The notes under the pieces were generated by a model. The model searched no databases, had not been told where the DNA came from, and saw nothing but the letters and a program-made list of their open reading frames with translations. 64,000 bases of DNA, from positions 74,389,207 to 74,453,206 of the forward strand of contig CM024766.1 of NCBI GenBank assembly GCA_014218235.1, read 5' to 3'. This DNA is from Colocasia esculenta (lineage: Eukaryota; Streptophyta; Magnoliopsida; Alismatales; Araceae). Positions 46,343 through 58,683 of this stretch are shown here, piece by piece. The translations under genes and the position numbers were made by a program. The number at the start of each line of letters is the position of its first letter. Position 1 is the stretch's first letter.

Positions 46343-49300
46343 TGTAACGACCCTCTTCATACCAGTACGATTATACCAATCCCCATCGGTATAAAGGGCG
46401 TCGTCACAGTGGGACATTTACCCAACACTGGTCGATAGGTTGATATGTACCTGGATAGCAATAGAGTACAGCGGAATAAAATAAACAACTCAACTCTTAA
46501 TCCGTCACCAACACACATTCCATAATCTGAATAGCGAGATAGAAGGACAATGTCCACGATAATACAAAATAAAGAGAGAGTTACAATGTCCAAAATATTG
46601 TCCATACAATATCCTTGTTGTGCAAAAGAAAAGTACAACTGGTAACAGCTCCACAAAATAGTCTTCTAATGATGATCCTCGCCACGCTACCTTCTAGTGC
46701 ACGATACCTATCAACCTGTACGCCGAAGCAAGAGTGAGTCCAAAGACTTAGCAAGCGACACTACTCATGATATACACATACAAGTCTTAGTGGTTTCTAC
46801 ATGCACTTTTACAATTAACAACACATAGCATGCTAGTCAATTCAAGTTTTCTACCTATCATGAAAGTTCTACAATTTATACATAACTCATGCTTTCAGAT
46901 TTGTAAAATGAAATTCACCTATTACATGATCTCTATTCCATTTGCTCAAGAACTTTAGTCTTTTAAAGAGCTAAAACATGAAAGCTATCGACATGAACAA
47001 TTTACACACATGAAAGGGGACACAACTAGCATGGATTTCACCTAGTTTTAAACACATACACGAACCTTTTCACATGCTTTAGATTGCTGATTTCATATGA
47101 TTCAATGACTATAAATCTACACATGAGAGCTACAATAATATGTAAAACACATCATGTGAATCAAGTAATCAAGCTATCTTGCACTCATTTTCACTAATTA
47201 TCCCTAACATAGATTCTAGGCATTTGTGCACACATAAGCATGATAATGACAACATGAGTTTACTGATTTCACATGGTTTCCAATAACACATTCTCACATT
47301 CTCGGTTTCACATGATTTCATACTTACTCATTCACGTTGTTCACTTTTACACATTTGACACGTACATATGTTCACACTTATACAATTTACTCATTTCCAC
47401 ATCATTTTCTCTTTCACTTTCACTTATCACATATCATATCGATTGCACTTACCACGTGCGTCTTGGGCACTTACCACATGCCATATTCACATATTTCACG
47501 TTTTACTCATTTTTCATTACTTAAACAATTTGCCATGACACATAGTCCTAACCACCAGTAGAGGACACTAACAATATCTCATAGCTCGTGCTCATTCCTT
47601 AGCACAGCTCTCAACACAACTCATAACACAAACATGACACAACACTTACACAACTCATACACATACTCACCACCTAGGCAATACAGCGGTGAATCTTGGT
47701 AACTGCGCAGACCGGGAGAAGCCCTCTCCACCCTATCTAGTGGTACTTGTCCACCTCCGGGGTTTTCCCAATGCCTTTGGGACAAACTTATATCACATGG
47801 AGCCTTCTATAGGGACTTTTCTATATACGGCTCCCGATACCTCTAGGGTAGCAGTGTCACATAGGCACAACTTTTACACTTTTACACATTACCGTTTTAC
47901 ACATGGTTTTACACATAACTCTTCTCATTTCATTCACTTTCTCACTCACATAAACATTCATGTTCTTTCCTAACATGGTACTACAGGATTTCAAGAATTT
48001 AACACATAGTAAACACACTAATCATGTTGGTTTTAGACCATAACTAATCACATTGAGATCATATGCATGAATTATCACATTTCACATGAAAATACATAAC
48101 TTTTATTTACTGGTCCAAATGACCTAAAATTTTAACCACATGTTGTTTTCGGGTTCAAGATGATACCCTCAATTTTTCAGATTTTTCTGAGCTAAATAGG
48201 ATTTACAGAAAATCAAACACCTAATTAGAATATTATTCACAACTTAAGCTAACATGGGTCTAACACGTTTTGCAATTTATCCACTTACTGTTTTGCACAG
48301 AGACTACTAATATATGCATGATTTTAGAATACAAAATCACCCTAATTCATACATCTATACATCAATTACCACAAACCATTTTTGCATGTTTTTATTTTAC
48401 CGAACCGAACTTATTTACAATTTCTCAAGCATGGATAAACTACTAAATTTTTCAAACACATATGCTGACCCACTATTCTTCATGATCAAACCGAAACCAA
48501 GGCATCAACACAAAACCCTAATCATAAATCATGAATTTTACAAGATTGTCTACAAGTCATGCTCACAATTTAAAAGATGCTAATAACCCACATTCACCAT
48601 CACACTACATTTCTTCACACACCACAATGCACAATATACATAGCTTATAGGAATACCATATATCCTCATCACGGAAATCATAACGAAATTAACGTACAAG
48701 AGGGGCAGAACAGCTCACTGTTCTGTCCAGAAGAACTAGACGGCGGTCTCTGGCCGCTGACTCAGAGTCAGCAGCATGATCGATGGACGCCAAGGATGAA
48801 CTGGACATCCAGGGACCCTGCCGTTTACTCAGGTCTGTGCAGAAACACAGACCCGAGCTCTAAATCTTGGGTGAATTGGAGGGTCTAGGACTCGAGGAAA
48901 ATTCCATAAAAATGTCAAAACCACCTAGACTCATACGGGGACACCATAGATAGGTCACTTGCCTCTCTAAAATTCCTCCAAGGGATTTGTGGCTCGAAGA
49001 AGACCTCCTTGGGCAGTTCCAAGAAGTTGCAGAAGTGCCTCCAAGATCGCCTTCCTCCGGGTTCCTGGGTGATCTCTACGCCGAGGGGATGATGGGGAAG
49101 CCTTCTCCTTTGCTTCAGCCTCCTCCTTGTTGCAGTAGATCTCCAGATTCAGCTTAAAAGGGTCGGATTTGAGGGTTCTAGAATGGGGTTTTCTCACAGA
49201 ATGCTCTAGGGTTTTTCTTTCTTCTCCTCCCCTCTTGCAAGGGTGAAAATGAGAAGTGGGGAGAGGCCAATTCGGGTTCAGGATGTAGGAGAGCCCCTCA

Positions 49301-50695
49301 CCCACTCACCATGCCGATTAGACAGCCTTAGATCCGTTAGGGAACATCCCCCAATGGGTGGCCATGCCTTGTTTCAGAAGACAGCAGCTCTGCTGCGCAT
49401 GCAGGTCAGAGAGGTTGACGTCCACATCGCTGGACGCCTAGGTCAGGATTGGCGTCCAGGTCTGGATGTTGACTCCACCTCGGCGGCCAGAGGTTGACGC
49501 CAAGGTGGCCTTTGGCCAGAACCTTAATTTATGCAGAAACTATGCATACCAAGCTTATATACAAGCAATATGTATATGGTATTATACTCATACTATCACC
49601 AGGCAATACATACCTTATTTATATTTAATATAAACACATGCACATTAATTATACTAATTAATATGTACATAAATATCTATATACATACATAAGCATACAT
49701 AAGCATACTAAGATAAAATGTACGTAGACACCTACCTGTACGTACGTGATATTTTACACATGTATGACTCAACACACGGCAAATTAAATGACGAGAATTA
49801 TGAGGGCTTCGCAAATCATTAGGAGGTGATATGATTTATGCTAGCTAGGAATAATCCATTCGATAAAATAGTCCTCACATACACACACTTGATTTGTCAT
49901 ATATATAGTATACGCACACTGGTGTAACATACTTATGTACATTATTCTTGGAATAGATGGATACAACATGCGCACCGGTAATTAGATTAACTTACACAAC
50001 TTTACCTAACATTGCTTAAGCACTATATGCATAGGATTCCTTAATATGTACTATATGCATAATTTAGCCAATTGACTACTCTCACCTAAATATCATAAAA
50101 ATACATGCATGTTATTCATGAGGAGTATAGAATCTCAATATAAACTACTAATTACACCTACCATGCTTGAACTCTTTATGCATATGCAATATACGAAGTA
50201 CAATATTCATATTAGCTAAACCATGCAAATGAGCAACGCTTACAACTAATCATACACATGCATACACAAATACACCAAGGTGTTATGCATGTAGAATTTG
50301 GGTATACAATTGTCACACGCACAAGATAACATACATACGTACATACACATATGTACTTCCTACACTCCCATACAAAATTCCATGAAATAGGTAGTATAGG
50401 ATATTCTTCAATATTTAGATAGCACACGCATAGTACTATTCAAGTATCCTAAGTCAAAGATTCTTGGTATTCATAATACACTTCTAATTAGCTAATTGTT
50501 CACTTCCACATTAATCATCATATACACCTATGTATACATATATAGATATTTGCACATGCTCATGTTCAAAAGAAGGATAAAACTTATAGTAGGCACAATG
50601 AAATACGCATGCTAAGCACACAACAACCGAACACCCAACACACCATTCATATACATACAGATATATAAAGAGAGTAAAAAATCCGGGGTCTTACA
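46343..50695 (-). mobile_element. Solo long gypsy-type LTR, 4,353 bp
   Basis: On the minus strand starts TGTAAGACCCCGGATTTTTT and ends GGGTCGTTACA. Target duplication CTAGC at 46338-46342 and 50696-50700, inside copia B pol. It matches 34095-37373 over most of its length but is about 1 kb longer on the U3 side; the extra AT-rich part is 49814-50695, bounded inside by a terminus-like GAGGGCTTCGCA at 49802-49813. No gene recognised. Confidence 0.87.
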
Positions 50696-50700
50696 CTAGC

Positions 50701-51580
50701 ACTTTTCCTTTTCCATTATCACCATAAGTAACTTGACCAGATTCTTCTCTAAAACTTGTGAATAGCTTCCTATCTCCCATCATGTGCCTTGAGCATCCAC
50801 TATCCAAATACAATTTGGATGCCCTCAGTCGACCCTACAAACAAAGCTAAACTGTAACTTTTGGTACCCAGATTTTCTTGGGTCCTTGATGGTTAGTTTT
50901 AGGAATCCATCTTAAGTGTCTAGTAGTGCATGTGCTAACAGTGTGTCCTAGTTGGTTACAATGAGTGCAGCACAAATCAAAAGTATTTTTCTTGTGTGTA
51001 TTGTTACTGAATTTCTGTTTTTATCTGTAGACATGTTGATTTACCTTTTTGGTATTTTTTATGTCTTTTTCTGCTATAAATTTGAGAGTTGGATAGACTT
51101 TAGGATGAATAATGTGTTCCTCATTTTGTAGGGGTGTGTATCCTACTCCATATTTCTTTTTCCCTTTTCTAGCACCTTTAAGATTTACAAATATAGATGT
51201 TTTGCATGTAGAAATCTTTTCCAGGGTAGCTCTTAGATAACCATTATCCTCTTGTAATTTTTCTTCATTCTTAAGTTCTTTCAAGTTTGATTCTAATTCT
51301 AATATTTTGCTATTTTTATTTTTTAAATCTTCACACTACAATTCATTAGCTCTTTTGGTTTCATTTAAACTTTTGTTTAACCTTTCTGTTTCATTTTTAA
51401 GAAAGGTGTTAGCTTTTTCTTGGTTCAGTAGATTTAGCTTAACTACTTTTATTTGTCTTACCATAGATTTACACTTTTCATAAAGTTCATTAAAAGCATC
51501 CTCAAGACTATCTGAATCGGATTCTGAACAGGAAGTAAAAGTGGTTTCTGAATTTACCTATTCTAGTCCTGCCATGAGGG
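50701..51580 (-). pseudogene. Copia B pol, upstream part: gag-pol spacer, zinc knuckle and protease
   Basis: On the minus strand: a Lys/Glu/Asn-rich coiled stretch, then GARKGKKKYGVGYTP, a second zinc knuckle near 50920-50975 (CTHCNQLGHTVSTC), GPKKIWVPK, and the protease active site DSGCS at 50790-50804 (YLDSGCSRHM). The frame is cut at 50701 by the nested long LTR and continues at 46342. Stops and frame changes occur in the spacer. Confidence 0.85.
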
Positions 51581-52624
51581 CTAGATTAGCCTTCTCTTCT
51601 TCTTTGGATTCTGAGCTGGAGGAGTCTGAGCTGGTAGCATCTTCATTGTCCCAAGTTGCTGCCATAGCCTTCTTTTTGAACTTTCTAAACTTCTTTTCTT
51701 TGCCCTTTTCTTATCTGATTTTTCTGCTTGATCCTTCTTCTTGAGTCTAGGACATTCAGACTTGTAATATCCTGGCTGATTGCACTCATAACAAGTTGGC
51801 TCCTTCTTCTTATCTTTCTTGAAGAATTTCCTTGAGCCAAACTTTTTCTTCTTGGCCAAAATTCTCTGTAATTTTCTTGAGAGCATAGCCTCATCATCAC
51901 TGTCATCTGATTTCTCTTTGGAGTCTTCAGATGAAGAAGAATCTGCAATCTTTAAAGCATTTGAAATTTTCTTTTTTGAAGAGCTTTCAGAAAATCTTTC
52001 CATGTTTATTTCATGTGCCATGAGGGATCCTATTAACTTGTCAATGGTTAATTGTGTTAAATCATGGGCTTCCTCTATGGCTGTAACTTTAGGAGTCCGG
52101 ACATTTGTTAGAGATCTTAAGATTTTTCTTACTGTTTCTTCATTGGTTAGGACTTTCCCTAAAGCACTTAATCCTACAATTATATTTGAAAATCTATTGT
52201 ACATTTGAGTTATATTTTCATTGGGGAGCATTTTAAACTGTTCATATGGAGATACAAGTATGTCTATTCTAGTTTATTTAACCCTATCTGTGCCTTCATA
52301 TGTTACTTGTAATTTATCCCACATTTCTTTTGTTGTTTTACATGCTGAAAGTCTATTAAACTCTCTTTTCGATAAAGCACAGCAAAGATAATTTTTTGCC
52401 TTGAAGTTTAAAGACATATTTCTTTTGTCTGCAATTGAAAGAGCACCTGTAGAGGATTCTGCAAGGACTGAAAAATCACCTTGTTCAATTACCTGCCATA
52501 GGTCGAAGTCAGTACCTCTGATGAAGCATTCCATCCTCATCTTCCAAAATTGATAATCTTCACCATCAAAGAAGGGTGGCCTTGTAACTGATTGGCCTTC
52601 ATAGTTGTGAGCTTTGGATGCCAT
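51581..52624 (-). pseudogene. Copia B gag
   Basis: Starts at ATG 52622-52624 (MASKAHNYEGQSVTRPPFFDG), about 38 nt after the primer site. It resembles copia A gag throughout (CCALSKREFNRLSACK, TPKVTAIEEAHDL, KLIGSLMAHEINMERF, RILAKKKKFG). A TAA near 52271 and a frameshift near 51690 break it. The zinc knuckle at 51752-51793 is CYECNQPGYYKSEC, with Tyr in the His ligand position. Confidence 0.88.
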
Positions 52625-52662
52625 TTCTTCACAAATCTCTTAGATTCTTCTGAGAAGACCTC

Positions 52663-52674
52663 GCTCTGATACCA
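52663..52674 (-). other. Copia B primer-binding site
   Basis: Minus-strand TGGTATCAGAGC, a perfect initiator-Met tRNA complement, two bases from the 5' LTR. Confidence 0.93.
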
Positions 52675-53060
52675 CTTGTTGGATCGAAATGGCTGAGAAA
52701 CAGTCCTAGAGGGGGGTGAATAGGACTGTTTATCTTTTTAGATTTCTTCTGAAAAAACACAGCACTAAATAGATATGTTAGTACTAAGTGTGGTGTGTGT
52801 GATTCAAGTGTAAACTTGGTGGAAACAATCACACAAATAAATGCACAAGGGATTTATTCTGGTTCGGCCCTTCCCACATAGAAGTCCTACATCCAGTCCT
52901 CAAGCCAACCACTTGAGATTTCACTAAACTACCAACAACTTGGCCTTCTCTCACCCTTGAGAGGAATTACAAAACCCACTTGCTCCCAAGCAAGTCTTCC
53001 CTAAACAGGGGTACTGTGACGACCCAACCAGCAAACGGCCAACAACCGTGCCAGTTAGTA

Positions 53061-53126
53061 GACTTCCCAGGAAGGTCACCCATCCTGGGACTACTCCCAA
53101 CTGAGCACGCTTAACTTCAGAGTTCT
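53061..53126 (-). promoter_or_regulatory. 5S-rRNA-derived region in chimera's Cassandra LTR
   Basis: AGAACTCTGAAGTTAAGC, GGGAGTAGTCCCAGGATGGG and TGACCTTCCTGGGAAGTC on the minus strand. Its sequence is slightly closer to 5S rRNA than the copy at 33250-33315. Confidence 0.88.
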
Positions 53127-53434
53127 TTTCCTACTCGAGCTCTGAAAATGACTAGTCCGGGTTGTTGGTAGTCTACTGATTTAGTCTATTTAACATATTC
53201 TTATATGGGGTGTTACAATCTACCCCTCTTATATAAGCGACGTACTCGTCGCTGCTCACATATAGCACACAATCAAACCCCAGGCAGGCAGGATTCTAGA
53301 GGTGGCCCCCACAGGTTCAAGAGGTGGCTCCCACTATGTAGCACTTTGCGCCATTATGGCTTCAAGAGGTGGCTCCCATAGCGTAGCACTTTGTCCTGTG
53401 TGGCACTTAGTTCCTGCACTTCCGGCTGGGTAAG

Positions 53435-53446
53435 GCTCTGATACCA
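53435..53446 (-). other. Primer-binding site at chimera joint
   Basis: Minus-strand TGGTATCAGAGC, perfect. The spacer to the long LTR reads GAGAA, unlike the AA in the Cassandra copy at 33640-33641, so the spacer probably came with the long LTR. Confidence 0.9.
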
Positions 53447-53451
53447 TTCTC

Positions 53452-56400
53452 TGTGACGGCTCTCATTATACCGGTACGGTTATACCAACCCACGTCGGTA
53501 TAGCGAGTGCTGCCAGCCACAGTGGGACATTTACCCAACGATACAAACAGCTGAGATACACGCGAATATATATAACAGAGTAGCGGAAGTAAAAGAGAAC
53601 TATCTCCATTCATTCATCATCCACATTAAACATACATGCAGTTTACAATTTGCAAAAGGAACTAGAGTTCACATGAATTAAATTTCTGAAATAGAAATAC
53701 AAAATGTCCACATATTACATTCTTTTAATGATAATTCTAATACAATGTTCAAGTACATACTAAGAAGTACACAGTCACAAAGATCTCAAAACTGGCTAGT
53801 CTCCACGCTCGGAGTCCGTCTCTGCTGCCTCCTCCGAGGGTACTGTGTCACCAACTATACCTGTACGCCGAAGCAAGGAGTGAGTCCAGGGACTCAGCAA
53901 GTAACACTATGCATGATATACACGTACAAGTCCTAACGGTTTCTACACGCACATTACAATTAGTAACACATAGCATGCTAGTCCATTTAAGTTTTCAACC
54001 TATCATGAAGGTTCTACAATTTTATACATAACGCATGCTTTCAGATTTCAAAAATAACATTCACCTATCACATGGTCTCTATTCAATTCACTCATGAGAC
54101 TTTAATCGAAACGTGAGAGCTATTGACATGAACAATTTGCATACATGAACGGGGAACATAATTAGCATGGATTCCACATGTTCTTAAGTACATACATAAC
54201 TTTTTATCATACTTTAGGTTGCTGATCTCACATGGTCCAATGACTATAAACCTACACATGGAAGCTACAACGTTGCTTAAACATAACACATGAACAATCC
54301 ATCATACCATTTTACTCACATACTCATTTGTTGTTCCTAATATGGATTCTAAACACTTTTGCACACACAAACATGAGAATAATAACATGCATTTTCTGAA
54401 TTCACTTGGTTTCAGATTTAGTTTCACATGGTTTCTATAACACATTTACATATCTAAGATTTCACATTTTTCTTTACACTAGTTCCCTCTTTCACATGGT
54501 TCACTTTACACATACACATTCACATATCACTTACACATTTACACATGGTCACATACACTTTACACATTACACTTTACACATATTTTAGTGTCGTGACACA
54601 TAGTCCAAACCACCAAAGAAGGACACAAACACATCACATCACATAGACGCCATCTAGGCAATACAATGGCGACTCTTGGACTGTGCAGACCGGGAGAACA
54701 AGTCTCCACCCTAACCAGTGGTACTTGTCCACCTCCAGGATTTCCCCCTAATGCCCTTAGGGTCACTTAACACGATGAACTTTCTCAGGGGGACTTTTCC
54801 CTGATACGGCTCCACTGCCTTCTCGGAAGCAGTATCACATTGGCACAGTTTACACTTTTACACATTTACCGTTTTACACATGGTTTTACACTTGACACTC
54901 TTCATCTCATTTACACTTTCTTACTCACATGAACACCTCTGTTTTTCCTAACATGGTACTACAGAGTTTTCAAGGTTCAACACACAGTAAACACATTAAT
55001 CATGCTGGGTTTAAACAAAAACTAATCACATTTCGATCATAAGCATGAATTATCACATTTCACATGAAAGCACATAACTTTTTTTTTACTGTTCCAATTA
55101 ACCTGAAATTTTAACCACATGTTTTTTTCGGATTCCAAATCATACTCTCAATTTTTCAGATTTTTCTGAGCTAAATAGGATTTACAGAAAATCAAACACC
55201 TAATTAGCATATTATTCACAACTGAAGCTAACATGGGTCTAACACATTTGAAATTCATCCACTTACTGTTTTGCACAGAGAACACTAACGCATGATTTCA
55301 GAATACAACATCATCCTAATTCATACATCTATAAATCCGTTACCACAAACCATTTTTTTTCATGCTTTCATTTTACCGAACCGAACTTACTAACAATTCC
55401 ACAAGTATGCATGAATTACCAAAAATTCAGAACCTACATACATGTCCCACAATTCTTCATGAATAGACTGAAAACAAGACATTCAACTAATCCTAATCAT
55501 GGAACATTAATTTGCAAAAATTATCTACAAGTTATGCTCACAATTTTACAAGATGTCATTACCCCACATTCACCATTACCTCACATTCATCCACAACCAC
55601 AATGCACAATATACATAGAGTATAAGGTGTACAATATATCCTCATCGCATAAAACATTACGAAATTAATATACAAGAGGAACAGAACAGCTCACTGTTCT
55701 GTTCAGAAGAACTAGACGGCGGTCTCTGGCCGCTGAATCAGAGTCAGCGGCATGGTCGATGGACGCCAAGGATGAACTGGGCGTCCAGGGACCTTGCCGT
55801 CTACTCAGGTCTGTGCAGAAAACACAGACCCGAGCTCTAAATCTTGGGTGAAATGGAGGGTCTAGGACTCGAGATAAATTCCATAAAAATGTTAAAAACC
55901 ACCTAGACTCATATGGGAACACCATAGATAGGCTACTTGCCTCTCTAAAATTCCTCCAAGAGATTTATGGCTCGAAGAAGACCTCCTTGGGCAGTTCCAA
56001 GAAGTTGCAGAAGTGCCTCCAAGATTGCCTTCCTCCGAGCTCCTGGGTGATCTCCACGCCGAGGGGATGATGTGGAATCCTTCCCCTATGCTTCAGCTTC
56101 CTCCTTGATGCAGAAGATCTTCAAATGAACCTCCAAGGGGTCGGATTTGGGGTTCAAAAATGGGGTTTTCTCACAGAATGCTCTAGGGTTTTTCCTCTCT
56201 TCTTCTCTCCTCTTGCAAGGGTGAAATGAGAAGTGGGGGAGAGGCCAACTCGGGTTCAGGGTGTAGGAGAGCCCCTCACCCACTCACCATGCCGATTAGA
56301 CAGCCTCAGAGCCGTTGGGGGACATCCCCCCAATGGTTGCCATGTCTTGCTTCAGAAGTTTGCAGCTCTGCTGCGCATGCAGGCCAGAGAAGTCGACGTC

Positions 56401-56731
56401 CAGATCGCTGGACGCCGGAATTAGGGTTGGCGTCCCGGGCTGGACGCTAACACCACCTCAACGGCCAGGGGATTGACGCCAATAGGGCCTTCGGCCAGAA
56501 CCCTAATTTATGCAGAAACCAAGCATACCAAGCTTCTATACTTGCAATATGTACGTAGCATTATATTCATACTATCATCATGCAATACATACATTATTTA
56601 CGTTTAATATAAACACATGCACACGTAATTATACTATTTTAATACCTACGTAAATACGTACATACATACTCCAACACAATATACACACATAAATACGAAA
56701 AAAATACGACGGAAAATTCGAGGGTCTTATA
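53452..56731 (-). repeat. Long gypsy-type LTR forming the 5' end of the chimera
   Basis: 3,280 bp; on the minus strand TATAAGACCCTCGAATTTT (first G changed to A) through GAGAGCCGTCACA. Very similar to the solo LTR at 34095-37373 throughout, including the GC-rich blocks with CTGGACGC words near 55730-55800 and 56395-56460. No gene recognised. Confidence 0.88.
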
Positions 56732-57143
56732 GGTACAAACACTACCTTTCACAAGGCCTTCCCTTCACAGGAGGGGTAAAGCCGAACAGAACTTCTGCAA
56801 GAATTACAACAGAAATAGAGAATTAAACACTTGTGTGTTTGCCTCAAAACTGAGCACAAAACACACACAAACTCCAACAGGATTGAAGGATCAAGAGGTT
56901 AAGAAAAATCCCAATTGAAGCAACTTGGGTGGACTTGAAGACAGTAGCAAATTACAACTGCCACCCAATACACAGAACTTCAGAAGAAGACTTTTTGAAG
57001 TAAGGCTCTCAGACTGTAGCTTAGTAGGAAGGCTTTTGAGAGAGGGAGAGCTTGAAGGATTCGGATGAAGCTTTCAAGAGAATTGACTTGAATGTATGTG
57101 GTCTCTGTGTATTTCTTGTCTACTGTTGTTCTCTCTTCTTCTT

Positions 57144-57154
57144 CTTTTATAATC
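57144..57154 (-). promoter_or_regulatory. TATA-like box, copia B 5' LTR
   Basis: GATTATAAAAG on the minus strand, followed by an AGAAGAAGAGAGAACA stretch. This is the LTR copy that would drive copia B. Confidence 0.5.
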
Positions 57155-57985
57155 TTTAAAACATAGCCATTTGAAGGAGATAGTCATTTGAAGCTTGGTG
57201 GCTATTTGCAAGTTAGCCGTTGGAAGAGAGTTTATGGGATCCTTTGGATCTTGAAGGCTTTGTCCAGAAGGTCTTGAAATTTGCATCTTTCAAAGGTCTT
57301 CAGAATAGGAGCAGTTGTCACAGCTAGAAGATAAGCTCTTGTAGACTGAGCTGGGAACAACCCATGCTAAACATGTGCTCCAATTAATGTCTGTTGCAAA
57401 GACAAGACAAGGACAAGCATATCTTCATACCTTTGTGGTAGGGGGTCAGTTTGAGTACAATAGACAGTATGGCACCTAGTATTCTCAATCTTTTCAGAAA
57501 ATAGAGCAAACAGACAAAAAGTTAAAGTATGGGTCTGTCAGTGGTAGGTGAGATGGTCAGATGCCATGCGTCTGAGATTTTTCATAAATGCTTTGTGTCT
57601 TATGAAGGATAAAGGACATCAAGATTGTAAAACTCAAAAAAGATATTTCAGAGAAATGTTTTACAGAGATGAATAATTTGAATATACTATGTTCTGTCAG
57701 AGAACTATATTAAAATATTAATCTTCTAAGATTTTAGTAAGATATGTTAGCCAATAAATTATGTCTAAGATGTTTAAGAATCAGAAAAGGATTTTATAAA
57801 CTTAAAGACAGATATATTCCAAGACAGATAGAATTGACAAGGTATAAGTACAAAACTGACAGTGAAGTCGAATGCAATAGAACAGGTGACTCGACTCAAG
57901 AAATAGGCATGATTCGAATTCAAGAAGAATAAGGTAATTCGACTATAATAGTGAAGACATCAATTGAATGTAGTGTTAAAAGGCA

Positions 57986-58345
57986 ACATTCGATTGTATG
58001 AGTCGAAGTCGTGAATCGAATACAGTGCAAAGGACATTCGACTGTGTGAGTCGAAGTCATGAATCGAATACAATGTAAAGGGCATTCGACTGTGTGAGTC
58101 GAAGTCATGAATCGAATACAGTGCAAAGGACATTCGACTGTGTGAGTCGAAGTCATGAATCGAATACAGTGTAAAGGACATTCGACTGTGTGAGTCGAAG
58201 TCATGAATCGAATACAATGTAAAGGACATTCGACTGTGTGAGTCGAAGTCATGAATCGAATACAGTGTAAAGGACATTCGACTGTGTGAGTCGAAGTCAT
58301 GAATCGAATACAGTGCAAAGGACATTCGACTGTGTGAGTCAAATG
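57986..58345 (-). repeat. 48-bp tandem array in copia B 5' LTR
   Basis: Seven full units and one partial unit, more homogeneous than at 38683-39045. The 140-codon frame over it is a by-product of a period divisible by three. Confidence 0.95.
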
Positions 58346-58683
58346 TTATGTAAAATTGTGGACTTAGAAAAAATTCGCAAGTCTTGTGACTGAGTTTCTG
58401 AAGGAGTCGGATACAGTGTAGTCAAAGACATCAGTCGGATTCAGTAGGCTATAGATTCGAATTTTGTGGCCTTAGAAACTTTTGAGTGTTCATGAATTTT
58501 TATCTGTATAGAATTTTGTGATACATTTGGTATAAAACACATATTTAAAGATTTGTCATAGAAAAAATAATATTCATAGAAATTTATAAAATTCTTTAAA
58601 TTTCTTAGAGGTAGTTGCTCAACAGTTGGTAGTCTACTGATTTAGTCCATTTAACATATTCTTATATGGGGCGTTATAGGGGC

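Larger units (their letters stand above)
53015..56731 (-). mobile_element. Chimeric element: Cassandra 3' LTR and interior joined at the primer site to a long gypsy-type 5' LTR
   Basis: One unit with target duplication GGTAC at 53010-53014 and 56732-56736. Left part 53015-53217 is a Cassandra LTR with its 5S block; 53218-53434 is Cassandra interior, very like 33407-33627. A perfect primer site follows at 53435-53446, a spacer of five bases, and then at 53452-56731 a 3,280-bp long LTR instead of a Cassandra LTR. No second Cassandra LTR and no second long LTR are present. The joint lies at the primer site, the place of plus-strand transfer in reverse transcription. Confidence 0.85.
33798..58624 (-). 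mobile_element. Copia B: complete Ty1/copia (Sirevirus-like) element with three nested insertions
   Basis: LTRs at 33798-39323 and 52677-58624 run TGTTGAGCAACTACC...TTTCGATCCAACA on the minus strand. Target duplication GTTGG at 33793-33797 and 58625-58629, within a Cassandra LTR. Net LTR length without insertions is about 2.2 kb. The interior follows the order of copia A: primer site, gag, zinc knuckle, protease, integrase, RT, RNase H, third gene, duplicated polypurine tract. It is a different family from copia A, since the LTRs align only in short blocks and proteins are only moderately similar. The three nested insertions (34095, 46343, 53015) are later events. Confidence 0.94.
52677..58624 (-). 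repeat. Copia B 5' LTR (interrupted by chimeric Cassandra/long-LTR element)
   Basis: Partner of 33798-39323. It is interrupted at 53015-56731, 41 bp further along the LTR than the insertion in the 3' LTR. TATA-like site at 57144-57154 and 48-bp array at 57986-58345 (seven units and a partial one). Ends CTCAACA at 58624, followed by GTTGG and the rest of the Cassandra LTR. Confidence 0.93.
33202..58678 (-). mobile_element. Cassandra miniature LTR element (TRIM) split by copia B
   Basis: Left LTR 33202-33406 (205 bp), interior 33407-33641, right LTR 33642-33797 continuing at 58630-58678. Target duplication GGGGC at 33197-33201 and 58679-58683. On the minus strand the LTR starts TGTAACGCCCC and ends GGGTCGTCACA. 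Each LTR carries about 66 bp resembling the 3' two-thirds of plant 5S rRNA, the defining mark of Cassandra. Primer site at 33628-33639. A purine-rich stretch (AAGAGGGGTAGAT) abuts the 3' LTR. No protein is encoded; it must be moved by another element's proteins. Confidence 0.92.

Noticed and set aside
57920..58342. 140-codon open frame with a 16-residue repeat
   Set aside because: It lies in the 48-bp LTR array; a period divisible by three opens several overlapping frames, and the solo LTR copy lacks it.
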